A stretch of 28,286 bases of DNA from Candidatus Staskawiczbacteria bacterium. Its GTDB lineage: Bacteria; Patescibacteriota; Minisyncoccia; Minisyncoccales; Staskawiczbacteraceae. This document shows positions 8,328 to 15,515 of the stretch, one piece after another (position 1 is the stretch's first letter; each line of letters opens with the position of its first letter). The notes under the pieces were generated by a model. It searched no databases. It worked only from the letters and a program-made list of their open reading frames with translations, and was not told where the DNA came from. The position numbers and the translations under genes are program-made. Location of the stretch: NCBI GenBank assembly GCA_943357015.1, contig CALRFZ010000003.1:1-28286 (forward strand), written 5' to 3'.

Positions 8328-9002
8328 CTATTTTATCAGTAATATATTTTCTAGCGCCTCAGAATATTTACCATTATTATATAATTCTTGAATACGGTCA
8401 AAAGCTTTTTTCTGATTTTCGGTTAAGCTGGTATTTTTCAAATCAATAATCATTTGTTCATCAATTACTTTATACAACAAATCAGAAGTTTCTTTTAAAT
8501 CTGGCGCACCCAAAATATCCAAATAAGTTTTATTTTGAGTGACATCCAAAGCTATAGCTTTGACAGAAGCTGGATCTTTGGCAATTGCCTTTGTTAGGTT
8601 TTCTGTAACACTTTTAACATCTTTAATCGCCACTGAAATTTCTTTTTCTTGTTTGCTTATTACGGCAGTAGCTAAACTTTGTGATTTTAATTTAAGTTGC
8701 TCAACATTACCTGCAACACTTAACTCTCTGGCTGGAATACCATTAGTAATTAAACCGTATTTTAACTGGCCAAAAAATCCCATAAAAACAAACAAAAACA
8801 CTGCCAATGAATAAGTAAATTTTCTATTAAACGCCAAATTTAGCATATTTGAAAACGCAAACTGGTAAGTTGGCATCACGGTAACATTACTTGCCTTTGC
8901 GTCACTTCCTAAAATTTCCGCCTTTGACAAAACCACCCAGTCTTTTCTTGGTTGAATTGCCTTAAGCTGATTAAGTTTAGAAATGAGTTGCTTATCTTCC
9001 AT
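8328..9002 (-). CDS. Membrane-anchored anti-sigma-like protein
   Basis: This 224-aa protein has a cytoplasmic N-terminal part of ~60 residues (MEDKQLISKLNQLKAIQPRKDWV...), one membrane segment (residues ~63-85, YSLAVFLFVFMGFFG) and an outer, mainly helical part of ~135 residues rich in Lys and Glu. The gene lies 46 bp downstream of an ECF sigma factor gene on the same strand, which is the classic place for its anti-sigma factor. The N-terminal part lacks a recognisable zinc (ZAS) His/Cys motif. The layout resembles the DUF5667-type proteins found next to ECF sigma factors in Patescibacteria, but that is from memory of the layout, not a search. Assignment rests mainly on context and topology. 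Confidence 0.62.
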   Translation of the reverse strand: MEDKQLISKLNQLKAIQPRKDWVVLSKAEILGSDAKASNVTVMPTYQFAFSNMLNLAFNRKFTYSLAVFLFVFMGFFGQLKYGLITNGIPARELSVAGNVEQLKLKSQSLATAVISKQEKEISVAIKDVKSVTENLTKAIAKDPASVKAIALDVTQNKTYLDILGAPDLKETSDLLYKVIDEQMIIDLKNTSLTENQKKAFDRIQELYNNGKYSEALENILLIK

Positions 9003-9048
9003 ACTTATTATGACGCAAAAGGCTTATATTTGTTACAGTGCCTTAAAT

Positions 9049-9546
9049 TTAAGGCATTTTAGCCTTTAAGGCTTCTAACGCCCTATGGATTAACACTCTT
9101 ACTGACCCAGCAGACTTATCTAGCATTTGAGCAATTTGCTCGGCGGACATATCTTCTAAATAGTACCAAATTAAAACGTCTTGATACTCCGGTTTTAATG
9201 TAAAAATAACTGATTTTATTGCCTCAATATCAGCTCCCAAAACCGCCTGCTCATGCGGATTATTATTGGTTTCAGCCAACTGCCCGGCATAATCAATAGA
9301 AACCACCTTCTTATTGCCCTTTTCCCGATAATAATCTACTACTGTGTTTCTGGCGGTTTGATACAAAAATGCTCCCCAATTTTTAATGTCCTGCCCCTTA
9401 GAATATGCCTCCCAAACCTTTAAAAACACCTTAGAAGTTAAATCCTCGGCAATCGGCTGAGAATTAACCTTTAAGTAAACAAACCGATATATTTTTTCAA
9501 TATATTGGTCATAAATAAGGCTAAATTTCTCTTTAGTATTATCCAT
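9049..9546 (-). CDS. ECF-type RNA polymerase sigma factor
   Basis: This 165-aa protein is of normal length for ECF factors. Region 2 is seen in YDQYIEKIYRFVYLKV, AEDLTSKVFLKVWEAY and WGAFLYQTARNTVVDYYRE. Region 4 has the helix-turn-helix YLEDMSAEQIAQMLDKSAGSVRVLIHRALEALK. It redirects RNA polymerase to its own promoter set; the membrane-anchored protein encoded next to it is the likely sensor and inhibitor. The adjoining surface protein gene is an obvious candidate target. The gene has an extended -10 promoter overlapped by a TAGGACA site, so the HTH gene just upstream may control it. Confidence 0.9.
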   Translation of the reverse strand: MDNTKEKFSLIYDQYIEKIYRFVYLKVNSQPIAEDLTSKVFLKVWEAYSKGQDIKNWGAFLYQTARNTVVDYYREKGNKKVVSIDYAGQLAETNNNPHEQAVLGADIEAIKSVIFTLKPEYQDVLIWYYLEDMSAEQIAQMLDKSAGSVRVLIHRALEALKAKMP

Positions 9547-9580
9547 TATTAATAAGCCATTTAACCCGAATTGAGCCTAA

Positions 9581-9609
9581 ATTATACCACAACAATAGGA
9601 CAAAATAAA
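9581..9609 (-). promoter_or_regulatory. Promoter of the sigma/anti-sigma operon
   Basis: On the minus strand, TGGTATAAT (extended -10; hexamer at 9586-9581) lies 17 bp after a weak TTTATT (9609-9604). One TGTCCTA copy (9602-9596) falls in the spacer, where a bound repressor would block polymerase. Confidence 0.6.
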
Positions 9610-9689
9610 GAGGTAATCCTCTTGTCGCCTCAGCAATCAATATGTCAGTAGGACATTATTCTGTAGATAGGACAAAGTGAAATGTCCTA
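9596..9689 (-). promoter_or_regulatory. TAGGACA repeat array, probable operator
   Basis: The heptamer TAGGACA occurs at 9596-9602, 9649-9655 and 9668-9674, and inverted (TGTCCTA) at 9683-9689. The last two form an inverted pair with an 8-bp spacer. The second also sits in the small palindrome ATGTC/GACAT. The array fills the gap between the HTH gene and the sigma operon, and one copy lies inside the sigma promoter. Its likely ligand is the HTH protein encoded next door, by inference. Confidence 0.5.
9601..9623 (-). terminator. Weak terminator after the HTH gene
   Basis: AAGAGG/CCTCTT with an ATTA loop is followed on the minus strand by the broken T-run TATTTTG. The stem is short, so read-through into the sigma operon is plausible. 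Confidence 0.35.
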
Positions 9690-10406
9690 ACCAGTAAACT
9701 TGTTTATCTGGTAAAAAACTTGATTCCATTGCCCAGTCCTAATAATTCTTCCCTTTTTTAATAAATCATCTACATCACGCCTAACTGTTCGTTTGGTAAT
9801 ATTGGGCAATTCCTTAATGAAATCTGAAACTTGAGCTTTTTGGTTTTTACCCAGTATTTCTAAAATTTTATCTTGCCTTGTCGTCATTTTTTCTGACGGT
9901 AAATTTTGACCCACTATTAAACTCTTTTTTCCAGTGATTACAGGTTGCTGATTTTGAGTGCCACTAGCTTTATTAAATTTAAAATTTAAACCCTTGGATT
10001 TTTTGTTTTTAGCGATTAATTTATTGACTGGCGCACTAAAATCTTTTACAACCTTGTTTAAATTAGAAAAAACCAAACATTGCTTTTTAATTAAATCCTC
10101 TATTAGCTTATATTCTTGGAAAATAATTACAAAATTTAATGAGTCTAGCCAGCCCAAATCTTTACCAACAGTTAAGTAATTTTTCAGCAATTCTATGTTG
10201 TCCAGCAACTTAAAATATTTTTCCTGATCTTCTTTTGAAATTAAACCTTGCAAAGAACTTAAACTTTGCAAATGGTTTATTAAAGTTAGTCCCTCCAAAA
10301 TTTCCAACGCCTTTTCTTTAGCCTTATTTTTCAAAGGATCATTTTCAGGAAAAAAATCTAAAATCCGATAAGTTGTATTAATAATTTTTATAAATCTATC
10401 CTGCAT
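9687..10406 (-). CDS. DeoR-type HTH transcriptional regulator
   Basis: This 239-aa protein has an N-terminal half (residues 1-~125) that is all helical and looks like a helical bundle. A basic linker of ~45 residues leads to a C-terminal winged helix at residues ~175-235: TTRQDKILEILGKNQKAQVSDFIKEL, then TKRTVRRDVDDLLKKGRIIRTG. This is the DeoR-type HTH, but at the C-terminus and without the usual sugar-sensing domain. It probably binds DNA; the TAGGACA array that begins at its stop codon is a good candidate site. The gene has its own strong promoter. Effector and targets are unknown. Confidence 0.7.
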   Translation of the reverse strand: MQDRFIKIINTTYRILDFFPENDPLKNKAKEKALEILEGLTLINHLQSLSSLQGLISKEDQEKYFKLLDNIELLKNYLTVGKDLGWLDSLNFVIIFQEYKLIEDLIKKQCLVFSNLNKVVKDFSAPVNKLIAKNKKSKGLNFKFNKASGTQNQQPVITGKKSLIVGQNLPSEKMTTRQDKILEILGKNQKAQVSDFIKELPNITKRTVRRDVDDLLKKGRIIRTGQWNQVFYQINKFTG

Positions 10407-10439
10407 TTTTAAGATTTAATTTTATGAAACTTACATCAA

Positions 10440-10468
10440 ATTTTATCAAAAAATAAGACTAAAGTCAA
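10440..10468 (-). promoter_or_regulatory. Promoter of the HTH regulator gene
   Basis: On the minus strand, TTGACT (10468-10463), a 17-bp spacer ending in TGA, and TAAAAT (10445-10440) form a good extended -10 promoter. The predicted start is about 27 nt before the ATG. Confidence 0.6.
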
Positions 10469-10504
10469 AACTAAAAATCTATAGTTTATGCAATTTAAAA
10501 TTAC

Positions 10505-10529
10505 AAAAAATGGGCTATTTCTAGCCCAT
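10505..10529 (-). terminator. Terminator of the lytic transglycosylase gene
   Basis: On the minus strand, ATGGGCTA/TAGCCCAT with a GAAA loop is followed by T6. It lies 22 bp after the stop codon. Confidence 0.88.
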
Positions 10530-10550
10530 TAAAAGTCTTATAAAAACTTA

Positions 10551-11951
10551 TCAACCTCCAATCGCGACAATATCGGCTTCGTATTGATTAGCAATATTTA
10601 CTACAGACCTGCCATAAAATTGGTCGTATTTAGAACAATTACCGCCACAATAATATTTCATAGCAGCATTAAATTCACTGGTTTTAGCGCCCAGAGCTTT
10701 AAGGTATAATCCATTAGCTAAAAAAGCGTCGGTAATATCCCACGGATCAGCCACCTTGCCGGTAATATCAGATACTTTTTGACCGTAACCAGCATTAACC
10801 CAAGTAGAAGGAATAAATTGTGCCGGACCCATTGCTCCACCCCAACCATAGGGTCTACCATTATAGTAAACCACACAAGAAACTGGTGTAGCTAAGGGAT
10901 CGCGCGCTAAATTCCTACCCTTATTAATATCATCAATTAATGTTAGAAAAACTGGAAGGTCTCGCGCTGGACTCATAGTTTTGGGTGAAAATGCCCCGGT
11001 TTTAATTTTTACCCCATCGCCATTTTGAGTGTTTTTAACATAGCACTGACCCACATTTTTACCTAAATTCGATTCCTGCGTCAAAACCGCCATAATAAAC
11101 GATGCCCTCACTCCCGTAATACCAGAAACATATTTGGCAATATCGTAAGCCTGACCAAAATTCGGCGCATTAGAAACGCCCAATAAATCAAAAATTCTAG
11201 CCTTAATGCCAGCAGCCTTTTTATCCGCATCCTGCTTATCCTGAATTTGCTTTTGATATTGAGCTTCAGTTAGCTTTAAATAACCGTCTTGCTGTTTTTT
11301 ATTTTGCTCATTTTGCTGTTTTTGTAGACTCTGAATTTGGATAGTTTTTTGCAAATTGGTTTTTTCCGTATCCATTTTAACCTTTTGAGTTTTAAGATAA
11401 GTCGACAAATTTTGAGTACTATCTAAAAGGTCAGAAACCCGAGAATTTAGGTTTTCCAAATAAGCAATATTGCTAAAAAAATCGGTTAAATTGCCTTCCA
11501 GTAAAATTATAAACGAAGGTTTTTTGTCTTCCTTATCTATTTCAGATAAAATTTGGGCAATTTGACGCTGTGAATCTTCAATTTTAACCGTGGTTTTATC
11601 AATAGAAAGTTGCGTGTCACCAATTTGCAAATTCAAACCTTTAACCATTAAAGTCCCTTGACTAATTTGGTATTCCAAGCCCGTAATCTTTTTTTTCAAA
11701 GCCGTAATCTGAGTTTGTAAGGTATTTTTTTGTTGCTTAGTTTTTGTAATATCATCGGCAATTTGCAGTGATTGCTGGTCATAATAATCGGCGCATTTTT
11801 CAAGCTGAACGCGACAATCAGACGAACTCAAATTCTGACAACTTGTATTGCTATCAGAAAGTTGCTGACAAATCACAGATAAATCTTGCGCGGATGCAAA
11901 AACAGGCACGATCACTAGCATCAATAATAGTAATTTTTTAATGGTATTCAT
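10551..11951 (-). CDS. Secreted lytic murein transglycosylase with coiled-coil domain
   Basis: This 466-aa protein has a signal peptide (MNTIKKLLLLMLVIVPVFASA). A Cys-containing N-terminal segment (residues ~25-60) precedes a long coiled-coil (~60-245) of the CwlO/EnvC type. The C-terminal lysozyme-like transglycosylase domain starts at ~260, with the catalytic Glu in MAVLTQESNLG and the substrate-cleft motif GAMGPAQFIPSTW (MltB/SLT_2-like). It would cleave glycan strands between MurNAc and GlcNAc outside the cell. The coiled-coil suggests control by a divisome or elongation partner, as FtsEX controls EnvC-type proteins; that part is inference. The gene stands alone between two terminators. 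Confidence 0.83.
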   Translation of the reverse strand: MNTIKKLLLLMLVIVPVFASAQDLSVICQQLSDSNTSCQNLSSSDCRVQLEKCADYYDQQSLQIADDITKTKQQKNTLQTQITALKKKITGLEYQISQGTLMVKGLNLQIGDTQLSIDKTTVKIEDSQRQIAQILSEIDKEDKKPSFIILLEGNLTDFFSNIAYLENLNSRVSDLLDSTQNLSTYLKTQKVKMDTEKTNLQKTIQIQSLQKQQNEQNKKQQDGYLKLTEAQYQKQIQDKQDADKKAAGIKARIFDLLGVSNAPNFGQAYDIAKYVSGITGVRASFIMAVLTQESNLGKNVGQCYVKNTQNGDGVKIKTGAFSPKTMSPARDLPVFLTLIDDINKGRNLARDPLATPVSCVVYYNGRPYGWGGAMGPAQFIPSTWVNAGYGQKVSDITGKVADPWDITDAFLANGLYLKALGAKTSEFNAAMKYYCGGNCSKYDQFYGRSVVNIANQYEADIVAIGG

Positions 11952-11976
11952 ATGCTAATTATCTGTTTTTTTACAC

Positions 11977-12002
11977 AAAAAAACAACCCCACAATGGGGT
12001 TG
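11977..12002 (-). terminator. Terminator of the L25 gene
   Basis: On the minus strand, CAACCCCA/TGGGGTTG with a 3-nt loop is followed by T7. It lies just after the rplY stop codon. Confidence 0.9.
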
Positions 12003-12012
12003 AATTTAATTA

Positions 12013-12666
12013 CTATTCTTTAACTTCTGGCACTATATCCTCTTCTTTCTTTTCCTTAACCACCTTTTCAACATTTTCCACCTCTTCTTTAATTTCCGTA
12101 GCTAATTCTTCTTCCACTTTTTGCAATGGCAATACCTGAGCCACAACTTCATCAGGTTTTTTTAAGACAGTAACATTGGCAGGAATAATCAAATCTTGAA
12201 CCAAAATATGATCTTCAAAAGTTTTTAAACCACTAACATCAACCTTAATTTCGTGGGGCAGATTTTGAGGCAAGGCTTTAACTTCAATTTCCAAGAAATT
12301 TTTATTTAATGTACCACCTAAATCTTTTTCGGCCGGCGCAACACCTTCAAATATTAATGGCACCATAACCTCTACCTCTTCCTTTAAAGAAGCTTGAAAA
12401 AAATCGATGTGAATAATTCTATCAGAAACTGGATCTTTTTGAATTTGATTTACCAAAACTGGTTTTTTAACGCCATCTACCAAAAGCTCAATTAACGAAC
12501 TTTCTCCAGCTTGAGAAAAAACCTTTCTAAATTCTTTTTCATCCACTTCAATAGAAAAATTCTTAACTCCGGGACCATAAATCACCGCTGGAATTTGCCC
12601 ATTACTTCTGATTGATTTTGTTTTTCTGCCAAAATCGGTTCTTAATTTTGTTGATAATGTAATCAT
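12013..12666 (-). CDS. rplY: 50S ribosomal protein L25 (bL25, CTC type)
   Basis: This 217-aa protein is the long, two-domain form (TL5/CTC). The N-terminal 5S rRNA-binding domain spans residues 1-~92 (RTDFGRKTKSIRSNGQIPAVIYG; then VLVNQIQKDPVSDRIIHIDF). The C-terminal beta domain spans ~93-185 (VMVPLIFEGVAPAEKDLGGTL; LPQNLPHEIKVDVSGL). A Lys/Glu-rich tail of ~30 residues follows. It binds loop E of 5S rRNA in the central protuberance. It is monocistronic. A TATAAT lies ~30 bp upstream of the ATG within a CTGCAAA/TTTGCAG hairpin, and a candidate structured RNA ends ~60 bp upstream, so an RNA-based control of this gene is possible. Confidence 0.93.
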   Translation of the reverse strand: MITLSTKLRTDFGRKTKSIRSNGQIPAVIYGPGVKNFSIEVDEKEFRKVFSQAGESSLIELLVDGVKKPVLVNQIQKDPVSDRIIHIDFFQASLKEEVEVMVPLIFEGVAPAEKDLGGTLNKNFLEIEVKALPQNLPHEIKVDVSGLKTFEDHILVQDLIIPANVTVLKKPDEVVAQVLPLQKVEEELATEIKEEVENVEKVVKEKKEEDIVPEVKE

Positions 12667-12725
12667 AATACTTTCGCAAAATAATCTACGACTGCAAATT
12701 ATATATTTTGCAGAAGATTTATATT

Positions 12726-12910
12726 AAAAAGGTGGGGGCTATTTATGTCATACAATGACAAAGTACGAAGCGTTTGGCAATTTTTCGCACAATAGCCCCC
12801 ATAATTATCTTCTTTCTTAAAGAAGACTTAGAAAGATAGGAAGGTGCAAGCATATCGCTCTCACCTATGACAAATCAATACTTGCGCGCCACAAAGCCCT
12901 TCCTATCTCT
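12726..12910 (-). ncRNA. Candidate structured RNA (~185 nt) upstream of rplY
   Basis: From the predicted start at 12910 the minus-strand transcript would fold into three blocks. Block 1 is an 11-bp stem AGATAGGAAGG/CCTTCCTATCT (12908-12898/12844-12834) enclosing a second stem, GCAAG/CTTGC. Block 2 is an 8-bp hairpin TCTTCTTT/AAAGAAGA (12826-12808). Block 3 is a 10-bp stem GGGGGCTATT/AATAGCCCCC (12800-12791/12743-12734) that closes a three-way junction with stems GTGCGAA/TTCGTAC and TTGTCAT/ATGACAT-like. T5 follows at 12730-12726. I find no motif of tmRNA, SRP RNA, RNase P RNA or a known riboswitch. It may be a free-standing small RNA or the leader of rplY. Confidence 0.5.
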
Positions 12911-12916
12911 GCTAAA

Positions 12917-12945
12917 ATATTACTCTATTTAATTTCAATTGTAAA
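12917..12945 (-). promoter_or_regulatory. Promoter of the candidate RNA
   Basis: On the minus strand, TTTACA (12945-12940) and TAATAT (12922-12917) are 17 bp apart. The predicted start is an A at 12910, two bases before the first arm of the RNA's 11-bp stem. Confidence 0.5.
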
Positions 12946-12961
12946 TAGCCGATCTAAAAAA

Positions 12962-13157
12962 TAATCTCTAATTGATCTAATTTCTAATTAACCACACTCA
13001 AAAGGGCGAGGCTCGCCCAATTTTATTGGGTGGCTAATCAAGTCCCAATAACTTAATATCTAAATCTCAAAGCGTTTTTAAAATTAAGTAATCTAGGTTT
13101 TCATTGGGAATTTGTGATTAATTAGGCATTAGGTCAATTAGAAATTAGGAATTTAAA
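12962..13157. repeat. Degenerate 7-bp tandem repeats in the aldolase-L25 gap
   Basis: This is part of the 490-bp gap between fba and rplY. A 7-bp period based on TCTAATT/TAATNNN runs over 12962-12989, and one based on ATTAGGN/AAATTAG over 13121-13155. Between them is a short TAATATC-like stretch (13054-13070) and the weak terminator at 13004-13018. I see no coding sequence. Confidence 0.55.
13004..13018 (-). terminator. Possible terminator after the aldolase gene
   Basis: GGGCGAG/CTCGCCC with one central base forms a strong GC stem, followed on the minus strand by only T4. It lies 140 bp after the fba stop. Confidence 0.4.
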
Positions 13158-14036
13158 CTAGGCCTTGTTTTCACTGCCAAAAAGGCGGAGCTTTTCTTCT
13201 ACTACTATCTGCACAGCATTAATCGCTTTAGCTAAATATTTATATGGCACAATTTCATTTGTATCTAACTGGAGTTTTAAATTTTTAGCAAAAGCCAAGC
13301 GAATATCTGTATTTATATTAATCTTACAAATCCCAAGTGTTATCGAAGCCTTGATATCTTCCTCTGGTGTACCAGAACCGCCGTGCAAAACTAGGGGCAC
13401 TTTAATATCATATTTTCCAGTAGTTGGGTTATTAACAATTTCTTTTAGGCGGTCCAGTCTTAATCTTGGCGAAACACCGCTAATATCTATACCGTGAAAG
13501 GTGCCGATACTGACCGCTAAAATATCAACATCAGTGGCAAGTAAATATTTTAAAACTTCTTGTGGTTGAGTTAAATCCTCTTCTTTAATTTCGAATTTTT
13601 CCGTGTAAAGACGCGATGCATCGGTGCCAAACCGCCCTACTTCACCCTCTACCACCACCCCCTTTTTATGAGCATAAGCGACTACCTTTTTAGAAATTTT
13701 TATATTCTCATCTAAAGTTAGTTTTGAACCGTCAAAATGCACCATATCGTAACCCGCCAATATCGCTTCTTTTAAATAATCCAAAGACTTACCATGATCC
13801 AAATTTAAAAAAATTGGTAAACCAGTTTCTTTTCTTAAGATATCGCGCATTGCCACGGCTTGGCGCAAACCCACAAATTTACTTTCACCTTCAGATGTAC
13901 CTAAAATCACTGGAGAACGCAAATTTTTCGCGCCCGCCAAAATTCCTTTAACCTGCGACCAATCCGAAAAATTAAACTGCCCAATAGCAAATTTCTCTTT
14001 CTGCGCTTTTTTAAAATAATATTTTAGGTTTTTCAT
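13158..14036 (-). CDS. fba: Class II fructose-bisphosphate aldolase
   Basis: This 292-aa protein is a zinc-dependent (beta/alpha)8 aldolase of normal length. The metal ligands are visible as His in FLNLDHGKS, His in VSIGTFHG, and His in VPLVLHGGSGTP. The phosphate-binding motifs GGSG and NINTD follow, and the early Asp of NLDH fits the catalytic acid. It splits fructose-1,6-bisphosphate into DHAP and glyceraldehyde-3-phosphate or works in reverse. With PEP synthase and the sugar kinase nearby it forms a small carbon-metabolism cluster. Class II members also include tagatose-bisphosphate aldolases, which I cannot exclude. No clear ribosome binding site precedes the ATG. Confidence 0.87.
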   Translation of the reverse strand: MKNLKYYFKKAQKEKFAIGQFNFSDWSQVKGILAGAKNLRSPVILGTSEGESKFVGLRQAVAMRDILRKETGLPIFLNLDHGKSLDYLKEAILAGYDMVHFDGSKLTLDENIKISKKVVAYAHKKGVVVEGEVGRFGTDASRLYTEKFEIKEEDLTQPQEVLKYLLATDVDILAVSIGTFHGIDISGVSPRLRLDRLKEIVNNPTTGKYDIKVPLVLHGGSGTPEEDIKASITLGICKININTDIRLAFAKNLKLQLDTNEIVPYKYLAKAINAVQIVVEEKLRLFGSENKA

Positions 14037-14037
14037 A

Positions 14038-14070
14038 TTGACATATTAGATTTTTAATGATAATTATAAT
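14038..14070 (+). promoter_or_regulatory. Promoter of the 95-aa protein gene
   Basis: TTGACA (14038-14043) is followed by TAATTA at 17 bp (14061-14066) overlapping TATAAT at 21 bp (14065-14070). The perfect -35 makes a promoter likely although the -10 choice is uncertain. Confidence 0.45.
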
Positions 14071-14110
14071 TTGCGTTGTTCTTTGAAATTTAATTTATGG
14101 AGTAATGATT

Positions 14111-14398
14111 ATGATGGAAAAAAACGTATGGGCAATTATTTGCCTAGAACCAGACAGAGAAACTCTCGCGCTGGTTACTTTTGGATTTTCAGAGCAAGAA
14201 GTCATCCAAAAAGCTCAAGAAAAAAACTACCCGACTCGGCCATCTTTCACCTTTTCTTGCACTCACCAGCCAGATGCCTATACTACTGGGTTTCGGGCCT
14301 TTCTAGCAGAGCTTAAAATCTTTGACCCCGAAGCTGAAGAAATCATCCAAGGGTTTGCCAAAGACATTAAAGATATTATCAAAATAAAATACAACTAA
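14111..14398 (+). CDS. Small hypothetical protein (95 aa)
   Basis: The ORF has three ATGs at its start. The one at 14111 is chosen because GGAG at 14099-14102 lies 8 nt before it, whereas the ATG at 14105 is too close. The protein (MMEKNVWAIICLEPDRETLA...) is soluble, without Cys pairs, membrane segments or a known motif. It reads like a compact alpha/beta domain: two beta-strands at the start, an amphipathic helix (EQEVIQKAQEKNY), and a long acidic helical end (IFDPEAEEIIQGFAKDIKDI). The gene is transcribed alone, with its own promoter and a strong terminator, divergent from the aldolase gene. It uses a strong canonical ribosome binding site, unlike many neighbours. Function unknown. Confidence 0.7.
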   Translation: MMEKNVWAIICLEPDRETLALVTFGFSEQEVIQKAQEKNYPTRPSFTFSCTHQPDAYTTGFRAFLAELKIFDPEAEEIIQGFAKDIKDIIKIKYN

Positions 14399-14404
14399 TC
14401 TCAC

Positions 14405-14435
14405 AAGCTTTCTGTGTCAACAGAAAGCTTTTTTT
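14405..14435 (+). terminator. Terminator of the 95-aa protein gene
   Basis: AAGCTTTCTG/CAGAAAGCTT with a TGTCAA loop is followed by T7. It lies 6 bp after the stop codon. Confidence 0.92.
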
Positions 14436-14452
14436 ATTAAGAGGCAAGTCTA

Positions 14453-15427
14453 TTAAATAAACTCTTTTTTTACATCTACTCTTAAAAACTCCTGACCTTT
14501 TTTTAATAATCCGTTTTTAGCGCCAATTTCTGATAAACACCCAACGGAATTGGCCATACCAAGCTGAATAGACGCCACAACATCTTGGGTTTTTATAAAC
14601 TCACTGACAAAGCCAGACCCAAATGAATCACCCGCGCCAGTAGTATCAACAATTTTCCTATCAGCAGGTGGCACCGCTTCAAAAATATATTTACCATCCG
14701 ATACTACCACTCCCTCACCCCCTTTGGTCATAACCGTTACACCCGGATGCATTTGATCAATTTTAGTGAAAATTTCTTTTTCTTGTTCGTAAGGTATTTT
14801 AGTTAAAAAACTCGCTTCTTCCTGATTTAAAATCAAAACATCAATTTTTTTAACAATATCAGAAAAATTTTGCAATGAAAGCTGGGCAATGCCGGGATTT
14901 ACCGCAATTTTAATTTTTTGATCGTAAGCAAAGTTTACCAAAGCCTCAAAATTATCACATAACACCCCTGATAACGGCGCCAAATACAACCACTTGGTTT
15001 TTAATTTTTTAAAGGGAATATCTTTTTTATCCATAAGTTCCGATGCGCCCCGATACGTCAAAATTGTTCGGTCTTGACCGCTATTTAAAATTACCACCGA
15101 ATGATTCGTTCTTTTTTGATTGGTTTTTTTAATTAAACCTGTGTAAATTTTAAATCTTTTTAACTCATTAATAATTTCTTGTCCTGATACATCCAGCCCA
15201 ACCGTACCGCAAAAAGCGGTTTTAAAACCTTGCAAAGCAAATGTGGCAGAAGTATTAGTCCCCCCACCTCCAGAATTAAAAATAATATCTTCAATGTCTA
15301 CTTTTGAACCCAAAGGAAAACACACTTCTTTTTGAGTGGCAGATTTTTCATAATGCAAAGCTGTAACCTGTTTTGGTTTTAAAATTAAATCTTGAGTCGC
15401 CGAACCAAAAGTAATGATGTCAAACAT
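14453..15427 (-). CDS. PfkB/ribokinase-family carbohydrate kinase
   Basis: This 324-aa protein has the N-terminal glycine motif GGGGTNTSATFALQGF followed by GTVGLDVSGQEI (PfkB signature 1), and the C-terminal DTTGAGDSFGSGF (signature 2: anion hole plus catalytic Asp). The family phosphorylates sugars, nucleosides or sugar phosphates with ATP. Ribokinase, fructokinase, adenosine kinase and minor 6-phosphofructokinase cannot be told apart by eye. In this context, between aldolase and PEP synthase, a role in sugar or nucleoside salvage into glycolysis is plausible. The ATG is directly abutted by five copies of a 7-bp repeat, so there is no ribosome binding site. Confidence 0.83.
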   Translation of the reverse strand: MFDIITFGSATQDLILKPKQVTALHYEKSATQKEVCFPLGSKVDIEDIIFNSGGGGTNTSATFALQGFKTAFCGTVGLDVSGQEIINELKRFKIYTGLIKKTNQKRTNHSVVILNSGQDRTILTYRGASELMDKKDIPFKKLKTKWLYLAPLSGVLCDNFEALVNFAYDQKIKIAVNPGIAQLSLQNFSDIVKKIDVLILNQEEASFLTKIPYEQEKEIFTKIDQMHPGVTVMTKGGEGVVVSDGKYIFEAVPPADRKIVDTTGAGDSFGSGFVSEFIKTQDVVASIQLGMANSVGCLSEIGAKNGLLKKGQEFLRVDVKKEFI

Positions 15428-15461
15428 AATATCTAATATCTAATATCTAATATCTAATTTC
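15427..15461. repeat. 7-bp tandem repeat (TAATATC x4 plus a variant)
   Basis: Four perfect TAATATC units and one TAATTTC begin at the kinase start codon and run into the gap to PEP synthase. This is the most regular member of the heptad repeat family in the window. Confidence 0.85.
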
Positions 15462-15515
15462 TAATAAAATTTCCAACTAATAAATATCAATTTTTATATT
15501 TTAACATTCAGCATT

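Noticed and set aside
12726..12910. The RNA candidate as tmRNA, SRP RNA, RNase P RNA or T-box.
   Set aside because: No CCA end or tag ORF, no GGAAGGAAGCAGCC-type SRP loop, no RNase P core motifs, and no T-box sequence are present.
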